64,000 nt of DNA, taken from the NCBI GenBank assembly GCA_965216445.1, contig OZ244166.1:1674001-1738000 (forward strand). The letters are read 5' to 3'. This stretch comes from MA-ANB-1 sp965216445. Its GTDB lineage: Bacteria > Actinomycetota > Acidimicrobiia > Spongiisociales > ZC4RG35. Shown here one piece after another: positions 54,586 through 63,781 of the stretch. Within the stretch, counting starts at the first letter, position 1; each line of letters starts with the position of its first letter. The notes under the pieces were generated by a model. That model searched no databases. It saw only the letters and a list, made by a program, of their open reading frames with translations, and was not told the origin of the DNA. Position numbers and translations under genes: made by a program.

Positions 54586-55864
54586 CGCCCAAGGTGAATC
54601 CGCTACTCACGGCGATTGAGTCGCCGAGTTGAGTGAACCAAAAAGGAACCAACTGACCGTCGGAGGAAATGCTGACCCCGTCAGTCGCAGGCTCATCCAG
54701 AACGACTTCGATCACTTCACCCGGCGCCAGCGTGAAGACACGCGACCTGGAGCGCTGACGCAATTCCGTGACAGTCGCGTCAGTTTCCTCAACTCCAACG
54801 TTTACCAGTACGAGCCGCGCAACCCTTCCGTCACGCGTTCCAGCGCCCGGAAGGAGCCATTCGGATGCCGGAGCAGGCGCTGCATTACCGATTCCAAGTG
54901 CCGAGGGAGTTTCGAACCTTCCAAAAACGGCAACGGGCGCCTCGGCGACCACCCTCACAGCCAGTGCAGCTGGACTGATCGACTTGACGTCGATTATCTC
55001 CTGGCCTTCGGCCGAGATAGTCCCCTCGAGGGCCTCTTCCTCGAGCCCGTTCGGTCCGAATACATCAATCTGATAGGCAACAGCGGCAGCTGTGGGGTTA
55101 GCGATGACGACATCCCTGGTACCCGAGTAGACCGGCACCGGTAGATACCAGATCGGCTCCGGCGGGACTGCCTTCCACACCGCAGAGTCAGCGGCGATCT
55201 CGCCCTGTACCGAGGTCACGACGGATCCACGAGTCGCGTCGACTACCAAGACGAGAGATTCCCGACCGGGAAGAATCAGCCCGATGTCAACAACCACCGA
55301 CGATCTCGGTGGGATGACAACAGACTGCAAAGAGTCGTTTGACTCTCTACCCGATTCCGAGAATGCCGTGATATCGGCCACAGCTTCTGCCGAATAGGGG
55401 TTCATCAGTTGCAGCTGGAAAATGCGGTCCTCGATTGTCGAGCCTGCGCCAATGACCACCTGACGATCCGGAACCCTCGAACAAGTCTCCGCAGAGACGG
55501 CGGTCGCGCCAACGGTAACGGCAGCGGCCGAGGAGTCTACGGCGGGAAATTCGATCAATGAGGCCGCTCGGCCCACGGCAGCGACGTCGCCAACTGGCAC
55601 TGTCACAGACCCGGAGGTCCCGGTAACAAACTCACCAGAACCAACGGTGCCTCCGCCCGAGAAGATCGTGATGTCGCCACTCCCGGCAACGGTCGAGAGC
55701 ACAGACAGGTCTGTCGACCGCGTCCCCGACTCGTCCGTTGCGCACACGGCGACAGGTGGGGAGGAGGTTCCCGGTTCGAGACCGGCACTGGGTGGCTCTG
55801 GAGCCGGCAAAAGGATTGCCGCCACCCCAAAAACAACCATCACGATTGGTGTGATCCATTTCAT
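54575..55864 (-). CDS. DUF5719 secreted protein
   Basis: A 429-residue protein with an N-terminal hydrophobic segment (IVMVVFGVAAILLPA) acting as a signal or anchor and a long beta-rich, Val/Ala/Ser-rich outer region with no catalytic motif. The length and location next to a large GT2-membrane protein match actinobacterial DUF5719. It overlaps the GT2 fusion by 4 bp and is probably part of the same assembly machine. The function is unknown. Confidence 0.78.
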   Translation of the reverse strand: MKWITPIVMVVFGVAAILLPAPEPPSAGLEPGTSSPPVAVCATDESGTRSTDLSVLSTVAGSGDITIFSGGGTVGSGEFVTGTSGSVTVPVGDVAAVGRAASLIEFPAVDSSAAAVTVGATAVSAETCSRVPDRQVVIGAGSTIEDRIFQLQLMNPYSAEAVADITAFSESGRESNDSLQSVVIPPRSSVVVDIGLILPGRESLVLVVDATRGSVVTSVQGEIAADSAVWKAVPPEPIWYLPVPVYSGTRDVVIANPTAAAVAYQIDVFGPNGLEEEALEGTISAEGQEIIDVKSISPAALAVRVVAEAPVAVFGRFETPSALGIGNAAPAPASEWLLPGAGTRDGRVARLVLVNVGVEETDATVTELRQRSRSRVFTLAPGEVIEVVLDEPATDGVSISSDGQLVPFWFTQLGDSIAVSSGFTLGDES

Positions 55865-58617
55865 GGCTTGCGCCTCCCTGCGATGACCAGACCGACACCC
55901 AGCAAGAGAAGCCCGACCGACCCCAAACCCAAAACTCTATTGAGGGTGTGTCCGCCATATGTGGCCTGTCCGCTACTCGCGGCAACCGACGTGTACCAAT
56001 CGACCTGGCCCCCCTCTGGCTGCCAGTTGGTCGTGTAGTTCTGCGCCAACGCCACTCGACCGGTGCCTGCGTCGCCAGTCCAACCAAGACCGTCGCGCGA
56101 CCAGAGATCACCATTGTCAGCCACTGCAAGCGGGTCCGCACCGGGAACTTCGAATACGCGAATGTCGTCGCCCAAGGGAAGGGGCACGACATCGAGTTGG
56201 CTTGCGAGGGCGCTATCCAGAGCATTCGGAGGGCCATCGAGAACAATCCAACCGATACCAAACTCCGAAATCTTGTCGCCAGGTCTCAAGGATCCGCCCG
56301 AGGCGATGTCTGTCAACGCTCCCTCGAGTTTGAAGTCCCCAGCACGCATTTCGGGTAACCAAACCTCGTCGTTTGTTGTTCCGGTGCCGTCCAGAACGCG
56401 GTACCAGAAGCCAGGGCCCGGTCGGGATTCGCCAGGCACGTCGGCCCGCTCGCCCGATGCGTACAGGATGCGTCGTGGTTGACCGTCGTCGGCCAAGGAG
56501 ATTGCAAATGAAAGCTCATCGTTTCGATCTCCTCGGGGGAGACCGTATGTACCGCCGAAGATCCCCACCACCGACAAGACCAGCATTGCGGAAGCAGCAA
56601 GGAGCGAGATGGCGGGCAGCGGGGAAAAAGAAAACCGGTCAAGTGAGACACCAACGACCACTGCGGCGCCTGCAGAGGCTGTGACCAGGGCCGCCTCCTC
56701 GATGCCCGGTCCACCCAGCCCGCTGAGAACTACGAGAATCGCCCCAAGGCTCAGCAACCCACCAGTTCCGGCCACACGACGATCGCGACTGGCACCGAGG
56801 AACAAAGGAAGAGCAGCGACCAGGATCAATCCCGGCCACAGGAGGCCGACATCGAGCCCGTTCCGCCGCGTCTCGTCGAACAACCAGCCAGGGTCGCCAG
56901 AGATGAAGTTCAGACTCGCCAACCCCCCGGCGAGGGTCGCTATCGCCAGGAGGACTCTTGAACGCCTTCCCCCCTGCAGCCACCAGAGCAATGCCGCAAT
57001 CAGCGGCACCACCATCAACGCAGGTGACACCGAAGCCGTGATCCAGCCAGCCACTAATGCAAAACCAAATGCCGCATATGAACTTCTTGCTTCCTCGGCT
57101 GGATGGACGAACACCGCTCTTATCGCCCAAGGCAGAAAAGCAGCGGCCGCAAGGGCGCTCCAGGACCCGAGCCCCACCAGTAGCGCGGTCCCCGGGCCGG
57201 CCAAACAGACGATCCCGGCGAGATATCGACCCGGCCCGCGCAGCCCAAGTCGGCCGAGAAGTCTGCCCATGCCCGCAATTGCGATGACCCCCAGGCCCAC
57301 GGTCAACAGCGTGCGGGCGGCGCCTTCGGTTCCGAACCACAACAAGCTCGTCAGACCGGTGAATCCGACCAAGGGATGAACGGGGGCCGGCGAACCGAGT
57401 CCGGTCTCGTTCCAACCCCCCAGATATCGGCCCAGCGCCTGAGAGGGCGGCTCGAAAGCAAAGTTCAGCCCGGCATTGGGTACTCCACTGAACAACAAAC
57501 TTCGGGCCGCAACTACAGCGACTACAACAGCCACGAGGGCACCGACGATCCCCGGCGATGACCAAACTCTCTTTGCCCCACGAGTCAGGGCCTGATCGTC
57601 ATCAAACATGGAGAGAACCCGTGCGCTGAGTTCCTCTCCGACTGATCGAAGCCGCACGGAGCCAGATGTTTGGAACCGGAACAGCTCTTCGTCACCTACG
57701 TGACGGATCTTGTTGGTTCTCCTCCGTCCAGAGACAGTCGACGGTAGGTGGAGGAGGTTCCACCCAATCGCGCCAAGGAAACTCGCTAGATGTTGCCATC
57801 TGAGAAGAAACAGGTTGAGGATCGAATCCAGCAGACCAACGAGGAGATAGAGCGGAACCATCCAAATCAGCGTGAGCGGGCTATATGCCTTCAGCATCGC
57901 CCGGAGCCGTCCCGCCCGCTCGTTCCAGCCATGGTGAGCGATTCGACACCGGCTTTGGTGGTACACCTCCGAGGAGGGGACGATGATCACACGACCCCCG
58001 GCGAGCCGGGCTCTCTGCGAGAAGTCCTGACCTGCGGCATCAGGTGGGAGAATCGGGTCGAGTCCACCGAGACCGCGCGCCAAGTCACGCCTAACCAGCA
58101 TTGAAACCGACGTTACGAACGACACCTCCCGGACAACGTCGTATTGCTGCAGGTCTACTTCGTCGTCATCCAGCCCGGTGTATGGCTCACCGAAAACATC
58201 CGTGGCGCTACCGATCGACTCGAGCACGTCACGAGTTCCGGCCTTGAGGAGTTTCGATGCACCCAGTCCGGCATCATGGCGATCGACCTCGCGTACCAAC
58301 GATTTGAGGGCATCGGGTCGCGGTCGAGCATCGGCGTGGAGAATCCACAAATACTCAACCGAGGAATCCGTTCCGGCGACTGCCGTTTCAAACGAGTCAG
58401 CAGTTTCGTAGTCCGCATCTGGGGGCGGATCGTCGGTGAGAACCGTCACATCAACCGGACCGTCATATGCTTGCCGTCTTATGGAGGCAAGAGCTGCATC
58501 AACATCGGCCCCTTCGACGGACGCGACAACGACCCGCACCGAAGGCAGCGTGGTTGCAGAAGATCCGTTGTCGAGATCTTCGGATTTTGGTGAGGCATCG
58601 GTCATGCGGTCGATCAT
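55861..58617 (-). CDS. GT2 glycosyltransferase with large membrane region
   Basis: A 918-residue protein. Residues of about 25-265 are a GT2 domain, with HADARPRPDALK and VVASVEG in place, and AGQDFSQRARLAGG resembling the acceptor-side loop. Two hydrophobic segments then lead to a long multi-helix region (about 360-690), an outer domain and a final helix with a basic tail. The structure resembles actinobacterial wall-polymer glycosyltransferases. The start at 58617 is 33 bp from the divergent cofD start; 58605 is possible. It heads the run to DUF6788. Confidence 0.8.
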   Translation of the reverse strand: MIDRMTDASPKSEDLDNGSSATTLPSVRVVVASVEGADVDAALASIRRQAYDGPVDVTVLTDDPPPDADYETADSFETAVAGTDSSVEYLWILHADARPRPDALKSLVREVDRHDAGLGASKLLKAGTRDVLESIGSATDVFGEPYTGLDDDEVDLQQYDVVREVSFVTSVSMLVRRDLARGLGGLDPILPPDAAGQDFSQRARLAGGRVIIVPSSEVYHQSRCRIAHHGWNERAGRLRAMLKAYSPLTLIWMVPLYLLVGLLDSILNLFLLRWQHLASFLGAIGWNLLHLPSTVSGRRRTNKIRHVGDEELFRFQTSGSVRLRSVGEELSARVLSMFDDDQALTRGAKRVWSSPGIVGALVAVVVAVVAARSLLFSGVPNAGLNFAFEPPSQALGRYLGGWNETGLGSPAPVHPLVGFTGLTSLLWFGTEGAARTLLTVGLGVIAIAGMGRLLGRLGLRGPGRYLAGIVCLAGPGTALLVGLGSWSALAAAAFLPWAIRAVFVHPAEEARSSYAAFGFALVAGWITASVSPALMVVPLIAALLWWLQGGRRSRVLLAIATLAGGLASLNFISGDPGWLFDETRRNGLDVGLLWPGLILVAALPLFLGASRDRRVAGTGGLLSLGAILVVLSGLGGPGIEEAALVTASAGAAVVVGVSLDRFSFSPLPAISLLAASAMLVLSVVGIFGGTYGLPRGDRNDELSFAISLADDGQPRRILYASGERADVPGESRPGPGFWYRVLDGTGTTNDEVWLPEMRAGDFKLEGALTDIASGGSLRPGDKISEFGIGWIVLDGPPNALDSALASQLDVVPLPLGDDIRVFEVPGADPLAVADNGDLWSRDGLGWTGDAGTGRVALAQNYTTNWQPEGGQVDWYTSVAASSGQATYGGHTLNRVLGLGSVGLLLLGVGLVIAGRRKP

Positions 58618-58650
58618 TGTTAACCGGAGCCAGACACTGAGCAATATTGG

Positions 58651-59568
58651 ATGGCCATTTTGAGGGTGGTTGAAATCTCCGGTGGAGTCGGCGGGGCCCG
58701 CTTAGGCCGCGGCTTGGATCGGATTGGTGAACTTGATCTGACCATTGTGGTCAATGTTGGCGACGATGACGACATCCACGGCTTGCATGTCTCCCCAGAC
58801 CTCGACACCGTGATGTACACGCTGGCAGGCATTGAGGGCCCGGCAGGTTGGGGTCGTGCGGGCGATACCTTCGAAACCAACAACGAGTTGGGAGCTCTCG
58901 GCGTTGACAATCGGTTCCGGCTAGGTGACAAGGACATGGCTCTGAACATCATTCGGACTCAGGCCCTGCGTAGTGGAGTTCCGCTGAGTGCGGTTACCAA
59001 GACGCTCTCGCAGCGTCTCGGAATCCGGCCGGACATCTTGCCGGCGACCGACTCCAACCTGAGGACAACTATCGAGACGAAGGAGGGAGAGACACTTTCA
59101 TTCCAGGAGTACTTTGTTCTTCGACAGCACCGTGACGACGTCGAGTCGGTTACATATGTCTGTGCCGAGGCAGCCAAACCCGCACCTGGAGTCATCGAAT
59201 CGATCGACGATGCAGATCTCGTTGTAATCGGACCCTCAAACCCTCCGCTATCAATATGGCCAATCTTGTCTATTCCCGGTATCAAGGATGCGATCGCTCG
59301 CCATCACAACGTTCTAGCGATCAGCCCGCTGTTCGGCGGTAAGGCACTGAAAGGTCCGGCAAGCCAAGTGATGCATTCGCTGGGCCTTCACCCCGGCACT
59401 CGAGGCGTCGCGCAAGCGTACGACGGTCTGATCGGTAGGCTTGTAGTCGACGTGGGCGATAGCAACGACGTTGGGACAATCGGAGGGGTTGAAGTGATCG
59501 CAATGGACACTCGAATCATCGATCCGATGGCGGCAGCTCGGTTCGCCAAGATGCTCGTGCAACTCTGA
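58651..59568 (+). CDS. cofD: 2-phospho-L-lactate transferase (CofD/FbiA)
   Basis: A 305-residue enzyme joining an activated lactate or phosphoenolpyruvate unit to the F420 precursor Fo. The N-terminal ISGGVGGARLGRGL and NVGDDDDIHGLHVSPDLD segments are the CofD substrate-binding motifs. In actinobacteria the homologue FbiA uses enolpyruvyl phosphate; which is used here cannot be told. cofE follows 8 bp downstream. Confidence 0.94.
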   Translation: MAILRVVEISGGVGGARLGRGLDRIGELDLTIVVNVGDDDDIHGLHVSPDLDTVMYTLAGIEGPAGWGRAGDTFETNNELGALGVDNRFRLGDKDMALNIIRTQALRSGVPLSAVTKTLSQRLGIRPDILPATDSNLRTTIETKEGETLSFQEYFVLRQHRDDVESVTYVCAEAAKPAPGVIESIDDADLVVIGPSNPPLSIWPILSIPGIKDAIARHHNVLAISPLFGGKALKGPASQVMHSLGLHPGTRGVAQAYDGLIGRLVVDVGDSNDVGTIGGVEVIAMDTRIIDPMAAARFAKMLVQL

Positions 59569-59576
59569 GGCGCCCA

Positions 59577-60275
59577 GTGCACCTAGAAATCACCCCTGTT
59601 GAAGGAATCGGGACCGTAGCCGAAGGCGACGATCTGGTGGGTCTGCTTGCTACCGCCTTGTCGCCTCTCAATCCTCGAAATGGAGATGTGCTTGTGGTGA
59701 CGCACAAGGTTGTTTCCAAAGCCGAGGGCAAGGTAGTTGCCATCGAAGGCGACCCTGAGGAGTTCAAAAGGCGGCTGGTTGAGACAGAAGCAGTTTCAAT
59801 CATCCGGCGTCGTGGCGACCTGATCATTGCCGAAACCAAACACGGGTTCATTTGCGCCAACGCCGGGATTGATCGGTCCAACGCTGAAGCGGGGACCTTG
59901 ATACTCCTACCCGAAGACCCTGATCGATCTGCCCGCAGAATAAAGCATCGGTTGGACCATGAGTTCGCTGTGAGCCTCGCTGTCGTGATCTCGGACACAT
60001 TTGGAAGACCCTGGCGTAGGGGGCTCACCGATGTCGCCATCGGCGTCGCCGGCATCCAGCCAATCCTCGACCTCAAAGGAAGCAAAGACTGGACCGGTTA
60101 CGAACTGGACGTGACAGAGGTAGCGGTGGTGGACGAGTTGGCCGGAGCCGCCGACTTGGTCATGGGCAAGGACTCGGGCATTCCGGCCGCACTCATTCGG
60201 GGTTACGCGTATCGACCCGGCGCTGGTTCCGCCCAAGACCTCATTCGCCCACCATCAGAGGATCTCTTTCGTTGA
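59577..60275 (+). CDS. cofE: Coenzyme F420-0:L-glutamate ligase
   Basis: A 232-residue GTP-dependent ligase starting at GTG that adds glutamates to F420. GDVLVVTHKVVSKAEGKVV and SDTFGRPWRRGLTDVAIG are the CofE metal and nucleotide motifs. In most actinobacteria FbiB is a two-domain protein with a C-terminal nitroreductase part; here only the ligase domain exists, so the partner would be a separate gene or absent. Confidence 0.94.
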   Translation: MHLEITPVEGIGTVAEGDDLVGLLATALSPLNPRNGDVLVVTHKVVSKAEGKVVAIEGDPEEFKRRLVETEAVSIIRRRGDLIIAETKHGFICANAGIDRSNAEAGTLILLPEDPDRSARRIKHRLDHEFAVSLAVVISDTFGRPWRRGLTDVAIGVAGIQPILDLKGSKDWTGYELDVTEVAVVDELAGAADLVMGKDSGIPAALIRGYAYRPGAGSAQDLIRPPSEDLFR

Positions 60276-60347
60276 GACCCTCAAATGTCGATACGTGATC
60301 TGCCCTGGATCACCGGCCCTGTTGACGCTCCATCCCCGAGAAGGGGT

Positions 60348-61622
60348 TCATGCGCTGGGACGACCCAGCCCCCAATAGTCGAGGCCGACCTGACGGACCT
60401 CTCTCGGGTCCAGAAGGTTGCGAGCGTCGACGATACGGTGGCCGCGCATGCGGTTGGCGACTTCGGTCAAGTCGACCTCACCAAATTCGGGCCACTCCGT
60501 GGCAACGAGGAGAACGTCGGCGCCTTCCACGGCGTCCAGAGGTGTCGCCGCGTTTCCGACGACTTCTGACGTCGCTTCGGGGTCATAGGCAACAACCTCA
60601 GCTCCTTCGCCTTGAAGCAATGCAGCTATTCGGAGCGCTGGTGACTCCCGAACGTCATCGGTCCCCGCCTTAAATGCGATACCCCACATGGCGACTTTGC
60701 GTCCGCGGAGACCGCCACCGGCGGCAAGACGCACCTTTTCGGCAACTCTACGACGCTGTTCGTTGTCGGCCTCGATGACAGCCCGGAGCAATTGGAAGTC
60801 GTAGCCTGCGTCTTCGGCCACGCCAATCAGTGCGATGGTGTCCTTGGGAAAACAAGACCCTCCGTACCCGGGACCGGGTTGGAGGAAATGGGGACCGATC
60901 CGATGATCGCTGCCAAGACCCTCGATCACATGTGTGACGTCGGCACCGACCGCCTCACATACATTCGCCAACGTATTCACGAAAGTGAGCCGGGCTGCGA
61001 GGTAGGAGTTCGACGCATACTTGATCATCTCAGCGGACGTTGGATCCGTCTTGATGACTCGTGTGTCCAGGTCGTCGTACAGAGCTGCTACCCGTTCGGC
61101 GTCGGCTTCGTCCCACGACCCAATAACAATTCGATCAGGCTTCTGGAAGTCTGCTACGGCTCGCCCTTCGCGCAAGAACTCAGGATGGGACACAACTCGA
61201 GCCTGACTTCCCAGGTCTGCAAGTCTCTTGCGCAGCGCCGCAACGGTCCCGGGCGGCACCGTGGATTTCACGACGAAGAGGTCATCCTCGCCGAGATGCC
61301 CCGCCAGTTCATCGACAACGGCATAGATGTAGCTGAGGTTGGCCCTGCCGTCATCGCCTTCGGGTGTCGGAAGGCAGAGAAAGACAAGATCCGAGCCTGT
61401 GGCAGCGTCGATATTTGACGTGTGGAACGAGATCAGGTCATTATCGATTGCGTTACCGATCAGCTCGGGAAGACCTTCCTCATAGATGGGTAGTTCTCCA
61501 CGACGAAGTTGTTCCACTCGATCTGGGTTGGCTTCTCCAAGCCGGACACGGTGGCCGAGTTGCGATAAGCCGGCTCCGGTTACCAAACCGACGTAGCCGG
61601 CCCCAATAATTGAAACGTTCAT
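60348..61622 (-). CDS. UDP-glucose 6-dehydrogenase
   Basis: A 424-residue NAD enzyme oxidising UDP-glucose to UDP-glucuronate. The Rossmann motif SIIGAGYVGLVTGAGL, the catalytic Cys in GYGGSCFPKD and the Lys in KYASNSYLA are present. UDP-glucuronate would feed surface polysaccharide made by the neighbouring genes. A small hairpin (CCCC/GGGG, 60331-60345) lies just after its stop. Confidence 0.95.
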   Translation of the reverse strand: MNVSIIGAGYVGLVTGAGLSQLGHRVRLGEANPDRVEQLRRGELPIYEEGLPELIGNAIDNDLISFHTSNIDAATGSDLVFLCLPTPEGDDGRANLSYIYAVVDELAGHLGEDDLFVVKSTVPPGTVAALRKRLADLGSQARVVSHPEFLREGRAVADFQKPDRIVIGSWDEADAERVAALYDDLDTRVIKTDPTSAEMIKYASNSYLAARLTFVNTLANVCEAVGADVTHVIEGLGSDHRIGPHFLQPGPGYGGSCFPKDTIALIGVAEDAGYDFQLLRAVIEADNEQRRRVAEKVRLAAGGGLRGRKVAMWGIAFKAGTDDVRESPALRIAALLQGEGAEVVAYDPEATSEVVGNAATPLDAVEGADVLLVATEWPEFGEVDLTEVANRMRGHRIVDARNLLDPREVRQVGLDYWGLGRPSA

Positions 61623-61649
61623 TGACCCTCTCGACTCAAGCTAGTCAGA

Positions 61650-62903
61650 CTAGGCGCCGTCGCTACCGACGATCACCACGGCATCAACACTGTTATCGAC
61701 ATCTGCTGCGATAACTTCACCAAAACCAATGGCTGCAACGATTTCTGCTCCCAGCGCCGAACCCGATGAAACCAGTACCTGAGTGGTGGCGTACTGCTCC
61801 TCAGAGTCACCAACCGAAACCACGACAAATCCCAGCGCCTCCAGCTCTCGAGCCATGTCGCCAGCCGCTCCGGGAACTCCGTTTCCGTTTAGGACCTGGA
61901 TTCTCATCGGCTGTTCGGCGAAGGGACGTCCCGCCGCAAAGTTGGCGATCACCGTCTCAGCAGCGGGATCGTCGCGGAAGACCACCGAGGCACCTCCAGC
62001 CGTTCCGATGACCACTGGCAGGGTTGTACCTTCAATGTTTCCGCCCAGCACCCCCTTGAAGTCCCAGCCGAGCTGAGCCACAGACGCTTCCGCCAGAAGG
62101 GTGTCGATGGTCATGTATCTGGCTAGGGAATTGGCGATGTCTCCGGCGTCGGTGATCGATGAAGGTGTCTTCAATGCGCTGAGAATCGCTCTGACCACAT
62201 CCTGCTGTCGTTGGGTACGACCAATGTCGTTCGCGGCGACACTCACCCAGCTGCCATTTTGGAACTCCTGGTACTTTCTGGACCGGGCGTAGGCAAGAGC
62301 CTGCTCGCCATTGAGAGTCTGATTGCCTGCTTCCACATCCAAACCCGACTTCGAATCGCGTGCGGGGTACGGGAAGAAGATTTCGATACCACCGATTTCG
62401 TCGATCATGTCCATGAAGCCGACAAAATCAACCTCGACGTAGTGGTTTATCTCCAGCCCCAGATTCTGCTGGATTGTCTGCACCATGAGCGACGAGCCTC
62501 CGAAGGCGTATGCAGCGTTGATCTTGTTCTCACCGTGGCCGGGTATGTTCACCCACAGATCTCGAGGGATGCTGAGCATTTGCGCTGACCCATCTCGGTT
62601 GGCCTTTACGAGGAGGATCACGTCGCCTCGTTCACCGCCCGAGCTTCCGAAGTTGTCCAGGCTGTCGAGACCCTCCCTCGTGTCGGAGCCGATCACCAAA
62701 AAGGTGAGGTCGCCTGAGGAGGAGGTATCCAGGACGTCTGAAACCTCAGAATCGGTTTCCGCTTCAGCGAGTGCGTTCTGACCGACGTTGACAATCCAAA
62801 GCACTCCCAGAACGGCGAGGTTGGCGAAAACCAGAAGCGTGATGGTGGTGACCTTGAGCCAGCGGGGCACGCCGCGTTTGGTTGGTTCTTTGTGGGATGC
62901 CAT
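61650..62903 (-). CDS. LytR-CpsA-Psr (LCP) family protein
   Basis: A 417-residue membrane-anchored protein that attaches wall polymers to peptidoglycan. One N-terminal helix (ITLLVFANLAVLGVLWIV) is followed by the LCP catalytic domain with FLVIGSDTR, the SIPRDLWVNIPG arginine motif and the acidic LLVKANRDGSAQML. A C-terminal LytR_C domain (MRIQVLNGNGVPGAAGDMA) completes it. The start at 62903 (MASHKEP) is favoured; a longer frame to 62969 has no ribosome site either. It lies downstream of nothing on its strand and beside ugd. Confidence 0.93.
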   Translation of the reverse strand: MASHKEPTKRGVPRWLKVTTITLLVFANLAVLGVLWIVNVGQNALAEAETDSEVSDVLDTSSSGDLTFLVIGSDTREGLDSLDNFGSSGGERGDVILLVKANRDGSAQMLSIPRDLWVNIPGHGENKINAAYAFGGSSLMVQTIQQNLGLEINHYVEVDFVGFMDMIDEIGGIEIFFPYPARDSKSGLDVEAGNQTLNGEQALAYARSRKYQEFQNGSWVSVAANDIGRTQRQQDVVRAILSALKTPSSITDAGDIANSLARYMTIDTLLAEASVAQLGWDFKGVLGGNIEGTTLPVVIGTAGGASVVFRDDPAAETVIANFAAGRPFAEQPMRIQVLNGNGVPGAAGDMARELEALGFVVVSVGDSEEQYATTQVLVSSGSALGAEIVAAIGFGEVIAADVDNSVDAVVIVGSDGA

Positions 62904-62976
62904 TCGTATAAGACGGGTAGACGGCGATGCGAGGTTCCCGTGAAAGCCCATTTTTCCAGAATCGGGCATCTATCGG

Positions 62977-63774
62977 ATGTCAATCGGGCGTCACCGGTTA
63001 ACCTCACCCCGAGTCAGGACCCGGAGGTTTTCGTTGGCAGTTCTCTCTCATGAGGGCACATATTCGATTCTGTACAGCCCATGGCCGCTGCCCATCGGTG
63101 CGGGCCATCGGACCGGCTACCTGGCGCGTCCCGACGTCGCTGGAAAGTTCCCTGTAGTCCTGGTACTCCCCACAATCGACGGGCTGACCAGTTTCGAGAA
63201 AGACATATGTCGCCGTCTCGCCCGCAACGGAATCGTGGGGTTGGCTGTCGACTTCTACCGCAGCGGGGACGACGACCCGCTCGTCAGGTACGGCCAGCTG
63301 GAAGACCAGCGCGCCTTCACCGATCTCGATGAGGTTTACGAGTTCGTGACCAGCGATGACGTTGACTGGGCACTGCACGGTGGCGTCGGAGTGTTCGGCC
63401 CCGACGTCGGTGGACGGTTTGGACTCATGATCGCAAGCAGACGGGAGTGGGTGAAGTCAATTGCGGTGGCGTACACACCTCTCACCGGTGATGAGGATCG
63501 AGACTTTCAGGTTGCGGGTGCGCTCGGCAACCTCCCGGTTCCCGTTCTTGGCCTCTATGGGGCCGACGACGATCTGATTGACGTCGGTTCAGTCGATGAG
63601 GCGCAGAGGCGCAACGAACACGGCCAATGGTTGTTGTACGAAGGAGCCGGACACGGGTTCCTCGACGTAGATCATGAGAATTACAACTCATCCGCCGCCG
63701 AGGACGCCTGGGCCCGATCCATTGCTTTCTTCAACGCAACCCTGCCCCAGGCAGAAGCGCTCGACCTCGGCTAG
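62977..63774 (+). CDS. Dienelactone-hydrolase-like protein
   Basis: A 265-residue alpha/beta hydrolase. Family signs are a Lys-free beta start, LPTIDGLTSFEKDI, LGLYGADDDL with the Asp, and the histidine in YEGAGHGFLD. The place of the usual nucleophilic Cys (GFCLGG type) reads FGPDVGG, with Asp where Cys is expected. It is therefore not a normal dienelactone hydrolase. The N-terminal start is uncertain: ATG at 62977 or TTG at 63034. It is divergent from the LCP gene. Confidence 0.8.
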   Translation: MSIGRHRLTSPRVRTRRFSLAVLSHEGTYSILYSPWPLPIGAGHRTGYLARPDVAGKFPVVLVLPTIDGLTSFEKDICRRLARNGIVGLAVDFYRSGDDDPLVRYGQLEDQRAFTDLDEVYEFVTSDDVDWALHGGVGVFGPDVGGRFGLMIASRREWVKSIAVAYTPLTGDEDRDFQVAGALGNLPVPVLGLYGADDDLIDVGSVDEAQRRNEHGQWLLYEGAGHGFLDVDHENYNSSAAEDAWARSIAFFNATLPQAEALDLG

Positions 63775-63781
63775 GGCAGCT

